From Chloroflexota bacterium (GTDB lineage Bacteria > Chloroflexota > Ktedonobacteria > Ktedonobacterales > Ktedonobacteraceae), in assembly GCA_005881495.1 (NCBI GenBank), contig VBHI01000129.1, positions 1-10,571 on the forward strand: DNA of 10,571 nucleotides, in the 5' to 3' direction. Every line of letters begins with the position of its first letter. The first letter of the stretch is position 1. Below, piece by piece: positions 1 through 6,680 of this stretch. The notes below the pieces were generated by a model. That model worked only from the letters and a program-made list of their open reading frames with translations. It had not been told where the DNA came from and did not search any database. Position numbers and translations under genes: made by a program.

Positions 1-2
1 AT

Positions 3-2354
3 ATGGCAATCAAAGAGTACAAACCCGGAACGACATTTCCCGGCGTGATTGGGCTGACAACTGACCAGTCCAGCCCCGCCTGGCCCGCACCCACGCGCGC
101 CAGGGAAGGGACCCCAAACGTGCTATTTATCGTGCTGGATGACACGGGGTACGGCCAGCTCGGCTGTTATGGCAGCCCCATCGAGACGCCCAACCTGGAC
201 AGCCTGGCGGCGGGTGGCCTGCGCTACACCAATATGCACACCACGGCGCTCTGTTCACCGACGCGTGCGTGTGTCATCACCGGGCGCAACCACCACTCCA
301 ACGCCATGGCTGCTATCACTGAGCTCTCTACCGGCTACCCCGGCTACGACGGTAACGTTCCCTTCGAGAACGGCTTCCTCTCGGAGATGCTGCTGACGCA
401 AGGCTACAACACCTACATGATCGGCAAGTATCACCTGATTCCCTCCAACCTGGAGTCCGCCGCTGGTCCCTACGATCGTTGGCCTTTGGGACGCGGCTTC
501 GAGCGCTACTACGGCTTCCTGGGCGGCGATACCCACCAGTACTACCCCGACCTGGTGTACGACAACCACCAGGTCGAGCCGCCAAAGTCCCCAGAAGAGG
601 GCTATCACCTGAACGAGGACCTGGCCGACAAAGCGATCCAGTTCATCGCCGATGCCAAGCAGGTTGCACCGGACAAACCGTTTTACCTGCACTTCTGCAC
701 CGGTGCCATGCACGCGCCCCATCACGTGCCCAAGGAGTGGGCGGACAAGTACCAGGGCATGTTTGACGACGGCTGGGATGCCTACCGCGAGAGGGTCTTC
801 GCCCGCCAGAAAGAACTGGGCATCGTGCCGGAGGGTGCCGAACTCTCGCGGCATGACCCGGATGTGCCAGACTGGGAGACACTCTCCCCAGAGCAGAAAA
901 AGCTCTACGCCCGCATGATGGAGGTCTTCGCCGGTTTCCTGACGCACACCGACTACCACATTGGCCGCCTGCTCGACTCCCTGAAGAGCACCGGCGCGTT
1001 CGACAACACGCTGATCATGCTCATCTCCGACAACGGGGCCAGCGCCGAGGGCGGCCCCACCGGCACCACCAACGAGATCCAGTTCTTCAACAACGCGCAG
1101 GAAACGCTCCAGGAGAGCCTGGCGAAGCTGGACAAGCTGGGCGGGCCGGAGACCTTCAACCACTACGCCTGGGGCTGGACCTGGGCCGGCAATACCCCCT
1201 TCCGTCGCTGGAAGCGTGAGACCTATCGTGGCGGCGTCAGCGACCCGTTCATCGTCCACTGGCCCAGTGGCATCAAAGCGAAGGGCGAGATCCGCACGCA
1301 GTACGCCCACGCCATCGACATGCTGCCAACGGTACTGGACGTACTGGGCATCGAGCCGCCGCCGACCATCAAGGGCGTGACTCAATCACCCATTGAGGGT
1401 GTCAGCTTCGCCCAGAGCTTCGACGATGCCGACGCGCCCACGAGGCACCAGACGCAGTACTTCGAGATGTTCGGCCATCGCTCGCTCTACCACGATGGCT
1501 GGCGGGCCGTCTGCCCATGGCCTGGTCCCTCCTTCACCGAAGCGGGCAAAGGCTTCGGCGCACCCATCTCAGCCGAGACGCTGGCCGAGCTGGACGCCCA
1601 TGGCTGGGAACTCTACCACGTCGCCGAGGATATCTCGGAAAACCACAACGTCGCGGCTGACAACCGTGAGAAGGTGATCAATATGATCGCGACCTGGTAC
1701 GTGGAGGCAGGCAAGTACAAAGTGCTGCCCATTGATGGGAGTGCGGTGCAGCGGCTTCTCAATGAGCGCCCGCAGCTCACGAAAGACCGTATCAGCTATA
1801 CCTACTTCCAGGACACGCAGACCGTGCCGTGGTTCGGGGCAGTCCACGTGCTCAACCGCCCGCACAGCATCACCGCCGATGTCGAGATCCCCAGCGGAGG
1901 CGCGGAAGGTGTGCTGCTCTGCCAGGGGACGGGTGCGGGTGGCTTTGCATTCTACGTCAAGGACGGCAAGCTCAGGTATGCCCACAACTACGTCAGCAGG
2001 GCTATCTTTTCTGTTGCGTCACAGGAAACGGTGCCGCAGGGCCGCCACCTGTTGCGCTTCGAGTTCGAGCCAACCGGTAATCCTGACATCCCACATGGCA
2101 AAGGCACGGCGGGGCGAGGCCAACTTTATATCGATGGCAGACTGGTCGGAGACGCCGATATCCCATATACCACGCCAGTCATCTTCAACCCGGGTGGCCT
2201 GACGTGCGGCGCCAACCCTGGCTTACCGGTGACGCCTGAGTACGCGTCGCCGTTCAAGTTCACCGGCAAGATCTACGGAGTGACCGTGGAAGTGAGCGGA
2301 GACCTGATCAAGGACTCCGAAGCTGAGATGCGACTGGTCATGGCAAGGCAATAG
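3..2354 (+). CDS. Arylsulfatase, Cys-type formylglycine-dependent (PAS/AtsA-like), 783 aa
   Basis: Hydrolyses sulfate esters; the true substrate cannot be read from sequence. The type I sulfatase signature is clear: C84-S-P-T-R88 followed by GR, so C84 should be converted to formylglycine. Other active-site residues line up with the family: D46-D47 and D343-N344 as metal ligands, K142/H144 in the GKYHL segment, H237 in MHAPH and K404. The C-terminal part (about residues 570-783) is a long extension with beta-rich character, as in the large PAS-type arylsulfatases. No signal peptide is visible, so the enzyme is probably cytoplasmic. The start at base 3 gives the N-terminus MAIKEYKPGTTFPG that I recall for this family, but upstream sequence and the ribosome site lie outside the window. 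A sulfatase maturase begins 7.2 kb downstream. Identity as a sulfatase is near certain; the arylsulfatase label is family-based. Confidence 0.96.
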   Translation: MAIKEYKPGTTFPGVIGLTTDQSSPAWPAPTRAREGTPNVLFIVLDDTGYGQLGCYGSPIETPNLDSLAAGGLRYTNMHTTALCSPTRACVITGRNHHSNAMAAITELSTGYPGYDGNVPFENGFLSEMLLTQGYNTYMIGKYHLIPSNLESAAGPYDRWPLGRGFERYYGFLGGDTHQYYPDLVYDNHQVEPPKSPEEGYHLNEDLADKAIQFIADAKQVAPDKPFYLHFCTGAMHAPHHVPKEWADKYQGMFDDGWDAYRERVFARQKELGIVPEGAELSRHDPDVPDWETLSPEQKKLYARMMEVFAGFLTHTDYHIGRLLDSLKSTGAFDNTLIMLISDNGASAEGGPTGTTNEIQFFNNAQETLQESLAKLDKLGGPETFNHYAWGWTWAGNTPFRRWKRETYRGGVSDPFIVHWPSGIKAKGEIRTQYAHAIDMLPTVLDVLGIEPPPTIKGVTQSPIEGVSFAQSFDDADAPTRHQTQYFEMFGHRSLYHDGWRAVCPWPGPSFTEAGKGFGAPISAETLAELDAHGWELYHVAEDISENHNVAADNREKVINMIATWYVEAGKYKVLPIDGSAVQRLLNERPQLTKDRISYTYFQDTQTVPWFGAVHVLNRPHSITADVEIPSGGAEGVLLCQGTGAGGFAFYVKDGKLRYAHNYVSRAIFSVASQETVPQGRHLLRFEFEPTGNPDIPHGKGTAGRGQLYIDGRLVGDADIPYTTPVIFNPGGLTCGANPGLPVTPEYASPFKFTGKIYGVTVEVSGDLIKDSEAEMRLVMARQ

Positions 2355-2400
2355 GCACCAGGACGCAGGTTACTGGGACATAGGTCTCGCCTGTAAGCAC

Positions 2401-2433
2401 GAGATTGGCATTGCATTGCTGTGATGCCATCTC
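2401..2433 (+). terminator. Hairpin after the sulfatase gene, possible terminator
   Basis: GAGAT-T-GGCAT pairs with ATGCC-ATCTC: ten base pairs with a single bulged T and a 12-base loop. It lies 46 bases after the sulfatase stop. No T-run follows, so intrinsic termination is not proven; it may only protect the 3' end. The rest of 2355-2566 shows nothing recognisable. Confidence 0.35.
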
Positions 2434-2581
2434 GCGGTTCATGTCTCACATGGACGATTTTTGGCCTCTATGTATGAGTCTTCTATGCGACCCATCAGTG
2501 TATGCCCATACTCGTTGCTAGATCATCATCAGGCCGTTTGAGTGTATTGTACGGAGTATTCCCGGTTTGGAGGTTCTTTTT

Positions 2582-2932
2582 ATGAGTGAAGTTGGTTCGT
2601 CAAAGCCAACCAGAGCACTGATTGATGTAGGCACGGTGTCTCTAACACTGCTTTTCATCATCTTCGCCTTAGGCCTGGTGCTGCTTATGTGGGTCTGTTG
2701 GCAGTTTGTACGCACTGGACATTTCCCATCCCTGCGCGTTTTATACGCCTCTTATAAAGTGGCTGATGTCGGTCAGGTAACAGGAACAAAGATCGTTTCG
2801 GAAGTGCCACTCAAAAAGGAAGCAACGACTGCCTCGTCGGAAGTCGTTGAAGCAGAGAAACCGACTCCTTCAGAGGAGACACCTGCGGCAGAAGGATCGG
2901 TTGATCCAGGCAAAGAGGCTACTGCATCATAG
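2582..2932 (+). CDS. Single-pass membrane protein with acidic Pro/Thr/Glu-rich tail, 116 aa, function unknown
   Basis: I do not recognise a family. Residues about 16-42 form one strong hydrophobic helix (TVSLTLLFIIFALGLVLLMW), followed by a short basic/aromatic stretch and then a low-complexity tail (about residues 75-116) rich in E, A, T, P and S that looks disordered. The start is ATG 2582, because GGAGG at 2569-2573 lies eight bases upstream; an upstream TTG in the same frame overlaps that ribosome site and is rejected. The gene sits alone between the sulfatase and the DUF2252 gene, 112 bases upstream of the latter, which has its own promoter-like module. The protein is probably a membrane-anchored accessory; topology cannot be settled from sequence. 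Confidence 0.8.
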   Translation: MSEVGSSKPTRALIDVGTVSLTLLFIIFALGLVLLMWVCWQFVRTGHFPSLRVLYASYKVADVGQVTGTKIVSEVPLKKEATTASSEVVEAEKPTPSEETPAAEGSVDPGKEATAS

Positions 2933-2942
2933 GCGCGGGGAT

Positions 2943-2990
2943 AAAGGAGTGCGTTTTCAGGATGAGTTTTCGTCCACTAGAACATATACC
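2943..2990 (+). promoter_or_regulatory. Promoter-like module copy E, upstream of the DUF2252 gene
   Basis: GATGAGTTTTCGTCC (2961-2975) matches 14 of 15 bases of the copy at 5897-5911. Exactly nine bases later in both comes a -10-like box, here TATACC (2985-2990). The upstream half (2943-2956) is weaker, 9 of 14. By hand count 31 of 48 positions match copy A. It lies 54 bases before the DUF2252 start. Confidence 0.55.
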
Positions 2991-3044
2991 AATAACAGTG
3001 ATGAATGTATGTTCGTCAGAGACAACAGAAAGAGGAGGAGTCTT

Positions 3045-4469
3045 ATGACTACCACAACCAATCCATCTAGCATACCGACTGAATGGACGCGGGATTTGTC
3101 AACACGAGCTGAACGCTACGCTGCCGGCAAGGCATTGCGGAGCAAAGCGCCCCGTTCCAGCCATGCAGAATGGGCGCCAGATCCCCAGCGTCCCGATCCC
3201 ATCAGTATGTTAGAAGAGTCCAATAAGACACGACTCCAACACCTTGTGCCCATTCGCTTTGGACGCATGTCGCTGTCAGCGTTCGCGTTCTATCGCGGAA
3301 CAGCCGACATCATGGCTGCCGACCTGGCGAAGACGCCCGTTTCAGGCATCCAGGCTCAGCTCTGTGGTGATGCCCATCTCAGCAACTTTGGCGTCTTTGC
3401 CTCCCCCGAGCGCAGGCAGGTTTTCGATGTGAACGACTTCGACGAGACCCTGGCAGGTCCCTGGGAATGGGATGTCAAGCGGCTGGCGGCCAGCGTGGTC
3501 ATAGCTGGTCGGCAGAACGGCTACACCGCCCAGGAGAGCAGGCAGGCGGTGTTGAGGTGCGTGCAAAGTTACCGTGAGAATATGCAGCGCTTTGCCCTGA
3601 TGAACCACCTGGATGTCTGGTACTACCACATCGAGGTGGAGGCCATTCTGGCGATGGCACGTGGCATGGCAGGCGCCAAAAGGGTCCAAAAACGCATGGA
3701 ACAAGCGTCGGCAAAAGCAAGCAAACGCACCCGCATCGAAACATTCCCGAAGCTGGCCGAGGCCGTGAATGGCCAGTATCACATCAAGGATGAGCCGCCC
3801 TTGATCTTTCACTACGACCCGCTGGACACCAGCAAGAACAACCTGGATACCGGGGAGTGGAGAGCGATGGTGAGAGGATTCCTGGATTCCTTGCCGGAGG
3901 AGCGGCGCATCATTGCCATGCGGTACCGTGGGGTTGACCTCGCGCAGAAAGTGGTAGGAGTGGGTAGTGTGGGCACGCGCTGCGCCATCATGTTGTGTTT
4001 AGGGGGAGCAGAAGGTGATGACCCGTTGATCATGCAGCTCAAGGAGGCATCGGCGTCGGTGCTCGAGCCGTACGTGGGGGCGAGTCCCTATCAGAACCAC
4101 GGGGAGCGGGTGGTGGTAGGACAGCACATGATGCAGGCAGCCAGCGATATCTTCCTGAGCTGGTCTACCTTCAATGGCATAGACTACTATGCGCGACAGT
4201 TGCGCGACATGAAGTTCTCGGCGGAGGTCGAGACGATGGTCCCGGTAGGCTTTACCCTGTACGTCGAGTTATGCGCGACAACCCTGGCGCGAGCGCACGC
4301 GCGCACCAGCGACCCGGCACAGATCAGCGGTTACCTGGGTAGCAAGGATACATTCGACCAGGCCATCGCTGACTTCTCCGAGGCCTATGCCGACCAGGCC
4401 GAACGCGACCATGCCGCTCTGCTTGCCGCCATCAAAGAAGGGCGCGTGCAAGCCCAAACCGGCGTGTAA
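3045..4469 (+). CDS. DUF2252 family protein, 474 aa
   Basis: The family is recognised from RFGRM (71-75), FYRG (82-85), GDAHLSNFG (108-116), FDVNDFDE (127-134) and GVGSVGTRC (305-313). The HLSNFG plus DVNDFD pair resembles the catalytic-loop and metal-binding pair of aminoglycoside-phosphotransferase/kinase-like folds, so a phosphotransfer or nucleotide-binding role is possible; no reaction is established for the family to my knowledge. The length is normal and no membrane segments are seen. The frame is open from 2847, but the start is ATG 3045 because AGGAGGAG at 3032-3039 precedes it; the earlier reading merely overlaps the upstream gene. The gene carries its own promoter-like module (2943-2990). 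Confidence 0.92.
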   Translation: MTTTTNPSSIPTEWTRDLSTRAERYAAGKALRSKAPRSSHAEWAPDPQRPDPISMLEESNKTRLQHLVPIRFGRMSLSAFAFYRGTADIMAADLAKTPVSGIQAQLCGDAHLSNFGVFASPERRQVFDVNDFDETLAGPWEWDVKRLAASVVIAGRQNGYTAQESRQAVLRCVQSYRENMQRFALMNHLDVWYYHIEVEAILAMARGMAGAKRVQKRMEQASAKASKRTRIETFPKLAEAVNGQYHIKDEPPLIFHYDPLDTSKNNLDTGEWRAMVRGFLDSLPEERRIIAMRYRGVDLAQKVVGVGSVGTRCAIMLCLGGAEGDDPLIMQLKEASASVLEPYVGASPYQNHGERVVVGQHMMQAASDIFLSWSTFNGIDYYARQLRDMKFSAEVETMVPVGFTLYVELCATTLARAHARTSDPAQISGYLGSKDTFDQAIADFSEAYADQAERDHAALLAAIKEGRVQAQTGV

Positions 4470-4481
4470 TATCTAGATGGT

Positions 4482-4595
4482 TTGTTCGTTGGCTTTGTAA
4501 TAGTTTTCATTCTCATCGGTGCAATCTTACCGGCCAAGCGCGGTTCACAGTATGAGATTGCAGAACGTACGCGCATGCAAGCGCAGATGCAGTAG
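4482..4595 (+). CDS. Candidate 37-aa one-helix peptide, or in-frame extension of DUF2252
   Basis: Directly after the DUF2252 TAA the same frame stays open for 41 codons. It reads a hydrophobic stretch (FVGFVIVFILIGAILPAKR) and a polar tail ending in MQAQMQ, then TAG at 4593-4595. The pattern of helix followed by basic residues is what a small membrane peptide looks like. The only plausible start is TTG 4482, with no convincing ribosome site. It could be a real small gene, a remnant, a stop-codon readthrough extension that would add a membrane anchor, or chance. Confidence 0.25.
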   Translation: MFVGFVIVFILIGAILPAKRGSQYEIAERTRMQAQMQ

Positions 4596-4625
4596 GCGAC
4601 GAGCTAGAGTGCATAAGGGATGGCA

Positions 4626-4644
4626 AGATACTGCCTGGTCATTC
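4626..4644 (-). repeat. Dispersed 19-bp repeat, copy 1 (inverted relative to 6565-6583)
   Basis: Read on the minus strand this is GAATGACCAGGCAGTATCT; the plus strand at 6565-6583 reads GGATGACCAGGCAGTATCT, 18 of 19 identical. A third partial copy, GAATGACCAG, lies on the minus strand at 7368-7359. All three are intergenic. Confidence 0.55.
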
Positions 4645-4648
4645 CCCA

Positions 4649-4673
4649 CTCTCCCTGACACTTATTGGGAGAG
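4649..4673. other. Intergenic hairpin upstream of the sigma factor gene
   Basis: CTCTCCC (4649-4655) and GGGAGAG (4667-4673) form a perfect 7-bp stem with an 11-base loop. AGAAAAAG follows on the plus strand. It may be a 3' end for upstream transcripts or part of the sigma gene leader. I see no clear promoter for the sigma gene in 4596-4725. Confidence 0.35.
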
Positions 4674-4725
4674 CAGAAAAAGTACAGAGCAACAGCACTG
4701 AGCAAAACTATTAGGAATAAGATCC

Positions 4726-5349
4726 GTGGAAACACAGGGACAGAGGCATACACAGGATCCAGAAACTTCTGACAGCGTCCTGGTTCAGCAAGCACTCGCA
4801 GGTAATCAGGAAGCATTCGAAGCGCTGGTAAGCCGGTATAAGAAGTCGCTTTTTGCTCTGATCTACCACTATGTGGGCGAGTATCACGAAGCGCATGATG
4901 TCATGCAACAGGTCTGGCTCCAACTCTACCTCTCCCTAGCCACGCTCCGTCCGCATCTGCACATCAAGCCATGGCTCTTCACCGTTGCACGTAATCGCAG
5001 CCTGGACCTCCTGCGTCGCAAGCGCCTTCTCTCTTTTTCTGAGGTAGAGACGGGAAATGAGGAGGATAAGGCGGCATCGTTGATCGCCACACCTGATACG
5101 AGTCCCACGCCAGAAGAACTCGCTGAGCGTCATGACCTACAACAAGATATACAGCGTGCGATCCAGGCGTTACCTCACAAATACCGCTCGGTCGTTTTGC
5201 TTTACTATGGAGAACAACTGAATTTCTCTGAGATCGGACAGGCCCTCAACATGCCAGTTTCGACAGTAAAAACCCAATTCCATCGAGCCAAACCATTCCT
5301 ACGCGCTGTCTTGACAGCACAGTTGCACATTACGAGTGTCCAGGCGTAA
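4726..5349 (+). CDS. ECF-like RNA polymerase sigma factor (sigma-70 family), 207 aa
   Basis: Directs RNA polymerase to a dedicated promoter set. Region 2 spans about residues 27-100 and includes the core-binding/melting helix KPWLFTVARNRSLDLLRR (81-98). Region 4 spans about 142-195, with the helix-turn-helix FSEIGQALNMPVSTVKTQFH at 167-186. The linker between them (about 105-138) is acidic and long but normal. The start is GTG 4726, with AGGA at 4713-4716 nine bases upstream. The next gene follows after 37 bases and is probably cotranscribed, but it is not a recognisable anti-sigma factor, and no zinc-binding HxxxCxxC or one-helix anti-sigma gene is adjacent. The last nine codons recur at 6620-6646. 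The region 2/4 layout is clear; the exact ECF group is not assigned. Confidence 0.92.
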   Translation: METQGQRHTQDPETSDSVLVQQALAGNQEAFEALVSRYKKSLFALIYHYVGEYHEAHDVMQQVWLQLYLSLATLRPHLHIKPWLFTVARNRSLDLLRRKRLLSFSEVETGNEEDKAASLIATPDTSPTPEELAERHDLQQDIQRAIQALPHKYRSVVLLYYGEQLNFSEIGQALNMPVSTVKTQFHRAKPFLRAVLTAQLHITSVQA

Positions 5350-5360
5350 AGATCGAAATT
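5323..5360 (+). repeat. 38-bp direct repeat, copy 1: 3' end of the sigma factor gene
   Basis: Matches 6620-6657 at 36 of 38 positions, including 27 identical bases that cover the codons LHITSVQA and the stop, plus GATCGAA just beyond. The two copies flank 1.26 kb containing the winged-helix gene and the DUF1269 gene. Confidence 0.8.
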
Positions 5361-5386
5361 ACATTCATGACTAAGGGAGCAGAACG

Positions 5387-5701
5387 ATGAATCTGAGAGC
5401 TATGAATCAAGATGTGCTGCCAGATTTCTCTGACATGGTTGATCACTTTATCAGGCGGTACTGTAGGCTTGGAACCAACGTGAATATCTCAGATAGAACT
5501 CTTTTCCCTGCGTTTCGAGCTTTCTGGATAGCTACAACACATGAGACTCCACACCCCGCACTGCTTGGTCAGTTCCGCGTTGAGTTGACTGAGCGAGGTT
5601 ACCATTCAAACGGCAAGAAAAGACCTCGCTGGTATGGCTTGACACTGCATGAAGTTGCAGTGTTAAGCGAAAAAGAAGATGAACGTCTCATTGTTCCTTG
5701 A
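5387..5701 (+). CDS. Small winged-helix protein resembling the C-terminal domain of phage D5-type primase/helicases, 104 aa
   Basis: Residues about 14-88 have the pattern I associate with the C-terminal winged helix of phage and plasmid primase-helicases: an FIRRYC helix, a TLFPAFRAFW helix, a GQFRVELTERGY recognition-type helix, then a basic wing KKRPRWYGLTL. Here the domain stands alone, without the ATPase. It is likely a DNA-binding protein. ATG 5387 is preceded by AAGGGAG at 5373-5379, seven bases upstream. It lies 37 bases after the sigma factor gene and is probably in the same operon, which suggests a regulatory partner; that role is inference. The family call rests on recalled pattern, not a search. 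Confidence 0.65.
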   Translation: MNLRAMNQDVLPDFSDMVDHFIRRYCRLGTNVNISDRTLFPAFRAFWIATTHETPHPALLGQFRVELTERGYHSNGKKRPRWYGLTLHEVAVLSEKEDERLIVP

Positions 5702-5763
5702 TCTGAGTCGGTTTCTTCCCCCTTACACATCGGCCTCCATAGAGTATCAAATGTGTATTACAT

Positions 5764-5781
5764 CTTTAGACACGCTTGTTT
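5764..5781 (-). promoter_or_regulatory. Degenerate, minus-oriented copy of the promoter-like module
   Basis: On the minus strand AGCGTGT-CTAAAGATG resembles AGCGTGTTCTGAAGATG of the intact copies, with one base missing and G to A. No -10 box sits at the standard spacing and no minus-strand gene follows. It appears to be the decayed counterpart of the divergent module at 9226-9273. Confidence 0.4.
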
Positions 5782-5826
5782 TGCGCGCTATTGCGAGCGA
5801 TTGGCGCCCGACACCCTCAGGACGGG

Positions 5827-5927
5827 TAGTGCGTTTGCACTACCTAAGTTGACCACTTCCGGTGCTGTTCATGCGAACAAAATAGCGTGTTCTGATGATG
5901 TGTTTTCGTCCTTACGCCAGTATACTA
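5827..5927 (+). repeat. 101-bp control-region repeat, copy A (upstream of the DUF1269 gene)
   Basis: Aligns without gaps to 9317-9417, 88 of 101 identical by hand count, with 42 consecutive identical bases at 5850-5891. It contains GGTAGTGC-gttt-GCACTACC (5825-5844, perfect 8-bp stem, only 5 bp in copy B) and TGTTC-atgc-GAACA (5866-5879, conserved in both). The right half is promoter-like module A. This repeat fills much of the gene-free stretch 5702-6043. Confidence 0.88.
5879..5926 (+). promoter_or_regulatory. Promoter-like module copy A, upstream of the DUF1269 gene
   Basis: AAAATAGCGTGTTC, then TGATGATGTGTTTTCGTCC, nine further bases, and TATACT at 5921-5926. The 28-base distance from the TGA(A/T)G start to the -10 box is identical in all five copies. 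GTGTT occurs twice (5887 and 5900 regions) 13 bases apart, which could be a paired binding site. No canonical TTGACA is present at the -35 position. The predicted transcript would have a leader of about 110 bases. Confidence 0.65.
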
Positions 5928-5976
5928 AGGAGGTGCACTTCACACGAGTCTGTTTATAGAACAGAACAGGTACCAC

Positions 5977-5998
5977 TCCAGAGGGCATATCCTCTGGA
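5977..5998 (+). other. Perfect hairpin in the DUF1269 gene leader
   Basis: TCCAGAGG-gcatat-CCTCTGGA is a perfect 8-bp stem with a 6-base loop, 45 bases before the start codon and downstream of the predicted -10 box. No T-run follows, so it is more likely a leader structure or operator than a terminator. Confidence 0.5.
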
Positions 5999-6043
5999 CC
6001 CGATCTACATTTGATACATCCAACTTGAAAGGAGTACATACCC

Positions 6044-6559
6044 ATGGCAACGTTAGTCGTCTTTAAGTTTCCTACGGCTGAGGGGGCCCAGACGATGCTG
6101 TCCACTTTAGCCAGTCTGCAAAAGCAGCAGTTGATCCAGATTGAAGATGGGGCCATCCTCACCTGGCCTGCCGGAGCCAAGAAACCTAAGACCAAACAGC
6201 TCAGCGACATGACCGGGGCTGGCGCGTTGGGTGGTGCGTTCTGGGGCATGCTGTTCGGCTTGCTGTTCTTTATCCCGTTCCTCGGCCTGGCGATAGGCGC
6301 CGCGATGGGTGCTCTCATGGGACATTTTGCTCACTATGGGATCGACGAGGATTTCATTAACCAGGTGCGTGCCAAGATCACGCCAGGCACCTCGGCCTTG
6401 TTCTTGTTGGAGAGCGGGGCCGCGGTAGACAAGGTTGCTGAGGCGGTCAAGGGTCAGCAGTTCGAGATCATTCAGACCAACCTGTCCAAAGAGCAAGAAG
6501 ATAAGCTCCGCGCGGACTTCGGAGAGTACGGCAGAGAACATCACACGCTGCTCTTGTAG
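6044..6559 (+). CDS. DUF1269 family membrane protein, 171 aa
   Basis: The N-terminus MATLVVFKFPTAEGAQTML, the segment IQIEDGAILTWP (31-42) and the Gly/Ala-rich hydrophobic core (about 57-95, TGAGALGGAFWGMLFGLLFF onward) are the DUF1269 pattern. The soluble part around residues 101-171 follows with SALFLL and an acidic end. The Gly spacing in the core suggests tightly packed helices in a membrane. The biochemical role is unknown. ATG 6044 has AAAGGAG (6028-6034) nine bases upstream. The gene stands alone between the 101-bp repeat and a strong hairpin at 6561-6595, and is flanked by the sigma-tail direct repeats. Confidence 0.9.
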   Translation: MATLVVFKFPTAEGAQTMLSTLASLQKQQLIQIEDGAILTWPAGAKKPKTKQLSDMTGAGALGGAFWGMLFGLLFFIPFLGLAIGAAMGALMGHFAHYGIDEDFINQVRAKITPGTSALFLLESGAAVDKVAEAVKGQQFEIIQTNLSKEQEDKLRADFGEYGREHHTLLL

Positions 6560-6560
6560 C

Positions 6561-6595
6561 AGGTGGATGACCAGGCAGTATCTGGTCATCCACTT
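6561..6595. terminator. Strong hairpin between convergent genes
   Basis: GTGGATGACCAG (6563-6574) pairs perfectly with CTGGTCATCCAC (6582-6593) around the loop GCAGTAT; an A-T and a G-T pair can extend it. It starts two bases after the DUF1269 stop and faces a convergent gene ending at 6681, the position for a bidirectional terminator. No T-run follows on either strand. Confidence 0.6.
6565..6583 (+). repeat. Dispersed 19-bp repeat, copy 2
   Basis: GGATGACCAGGCAGTATCT, 18 of 19 identical to the minus strand at 4644-4626. Here it forms the left arm and loop of the 6561-6595 hairpin; at 4626 the partner arm is missing. Confidence 0.55.
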
Positions 6596-6619
6596 GCGTA
6601 TCTTAGCCGAGAATAACAC

Positions 6620-6657
6620 TTGCACATTACGAGTGTCCAGGCGTAAGGATCGAACTT
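6620..6657 (+). repeat. 38-bp direct repeat, copy 2: duplicated tail of the sigma factor gene
   Basis: TTG CAC ATT ACG AGT GTC CAG GCG TAA plus flanking bases repeat 5323-5360 (36 of 38). An in-frame TAA lies two codons before it, so only nine codons of the sigma reading survive. It is a remnant of a paralogue or a duplication endpoint, not a gene. Confidence 0.8.
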
Positions 6658-6676
6658 CCTCATTTTGGGTTCGATC
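6648..6676 (-). terminator. Hairpin just after the minus-strand membrane protein gene
   Basis: GATCGAAC (6648-6655) and GTTCGATC (6669-6676) form a perfect 8-bp stem with a 13-base loop, beginning five bases after the stop codon of the gene ending at 6681. No T-run, so termination is only suggested. Confidence 0.4.
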
Positions 6677-6680
6677 TCGT

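Noticed and set aside
255..1385. Long minus-strand open frame (376 codons) opposite the sulfatase gene
   Set aside because: It lies wholly antisense to a well-supported gene in GC-rich codons, and its translation is low-complexity V/G/A/L/R-rich with no recognisable domain.
2847..3044. N-terminal extension of DUF2252 to 540 aa
   Set aside because: It overlaps the upstream gene's tail out of frame. The strong ribosome site AGGAGGAG and the family start both favour 3045.
5927..5935. Near-perfect ribosome-binding sequence AAGGAGGTG
   Set aside because: No start codon lies 5-12 bases downstream and the following frames stop quickly. It falls at the predicted transcript start, so it is probably fortuitous.
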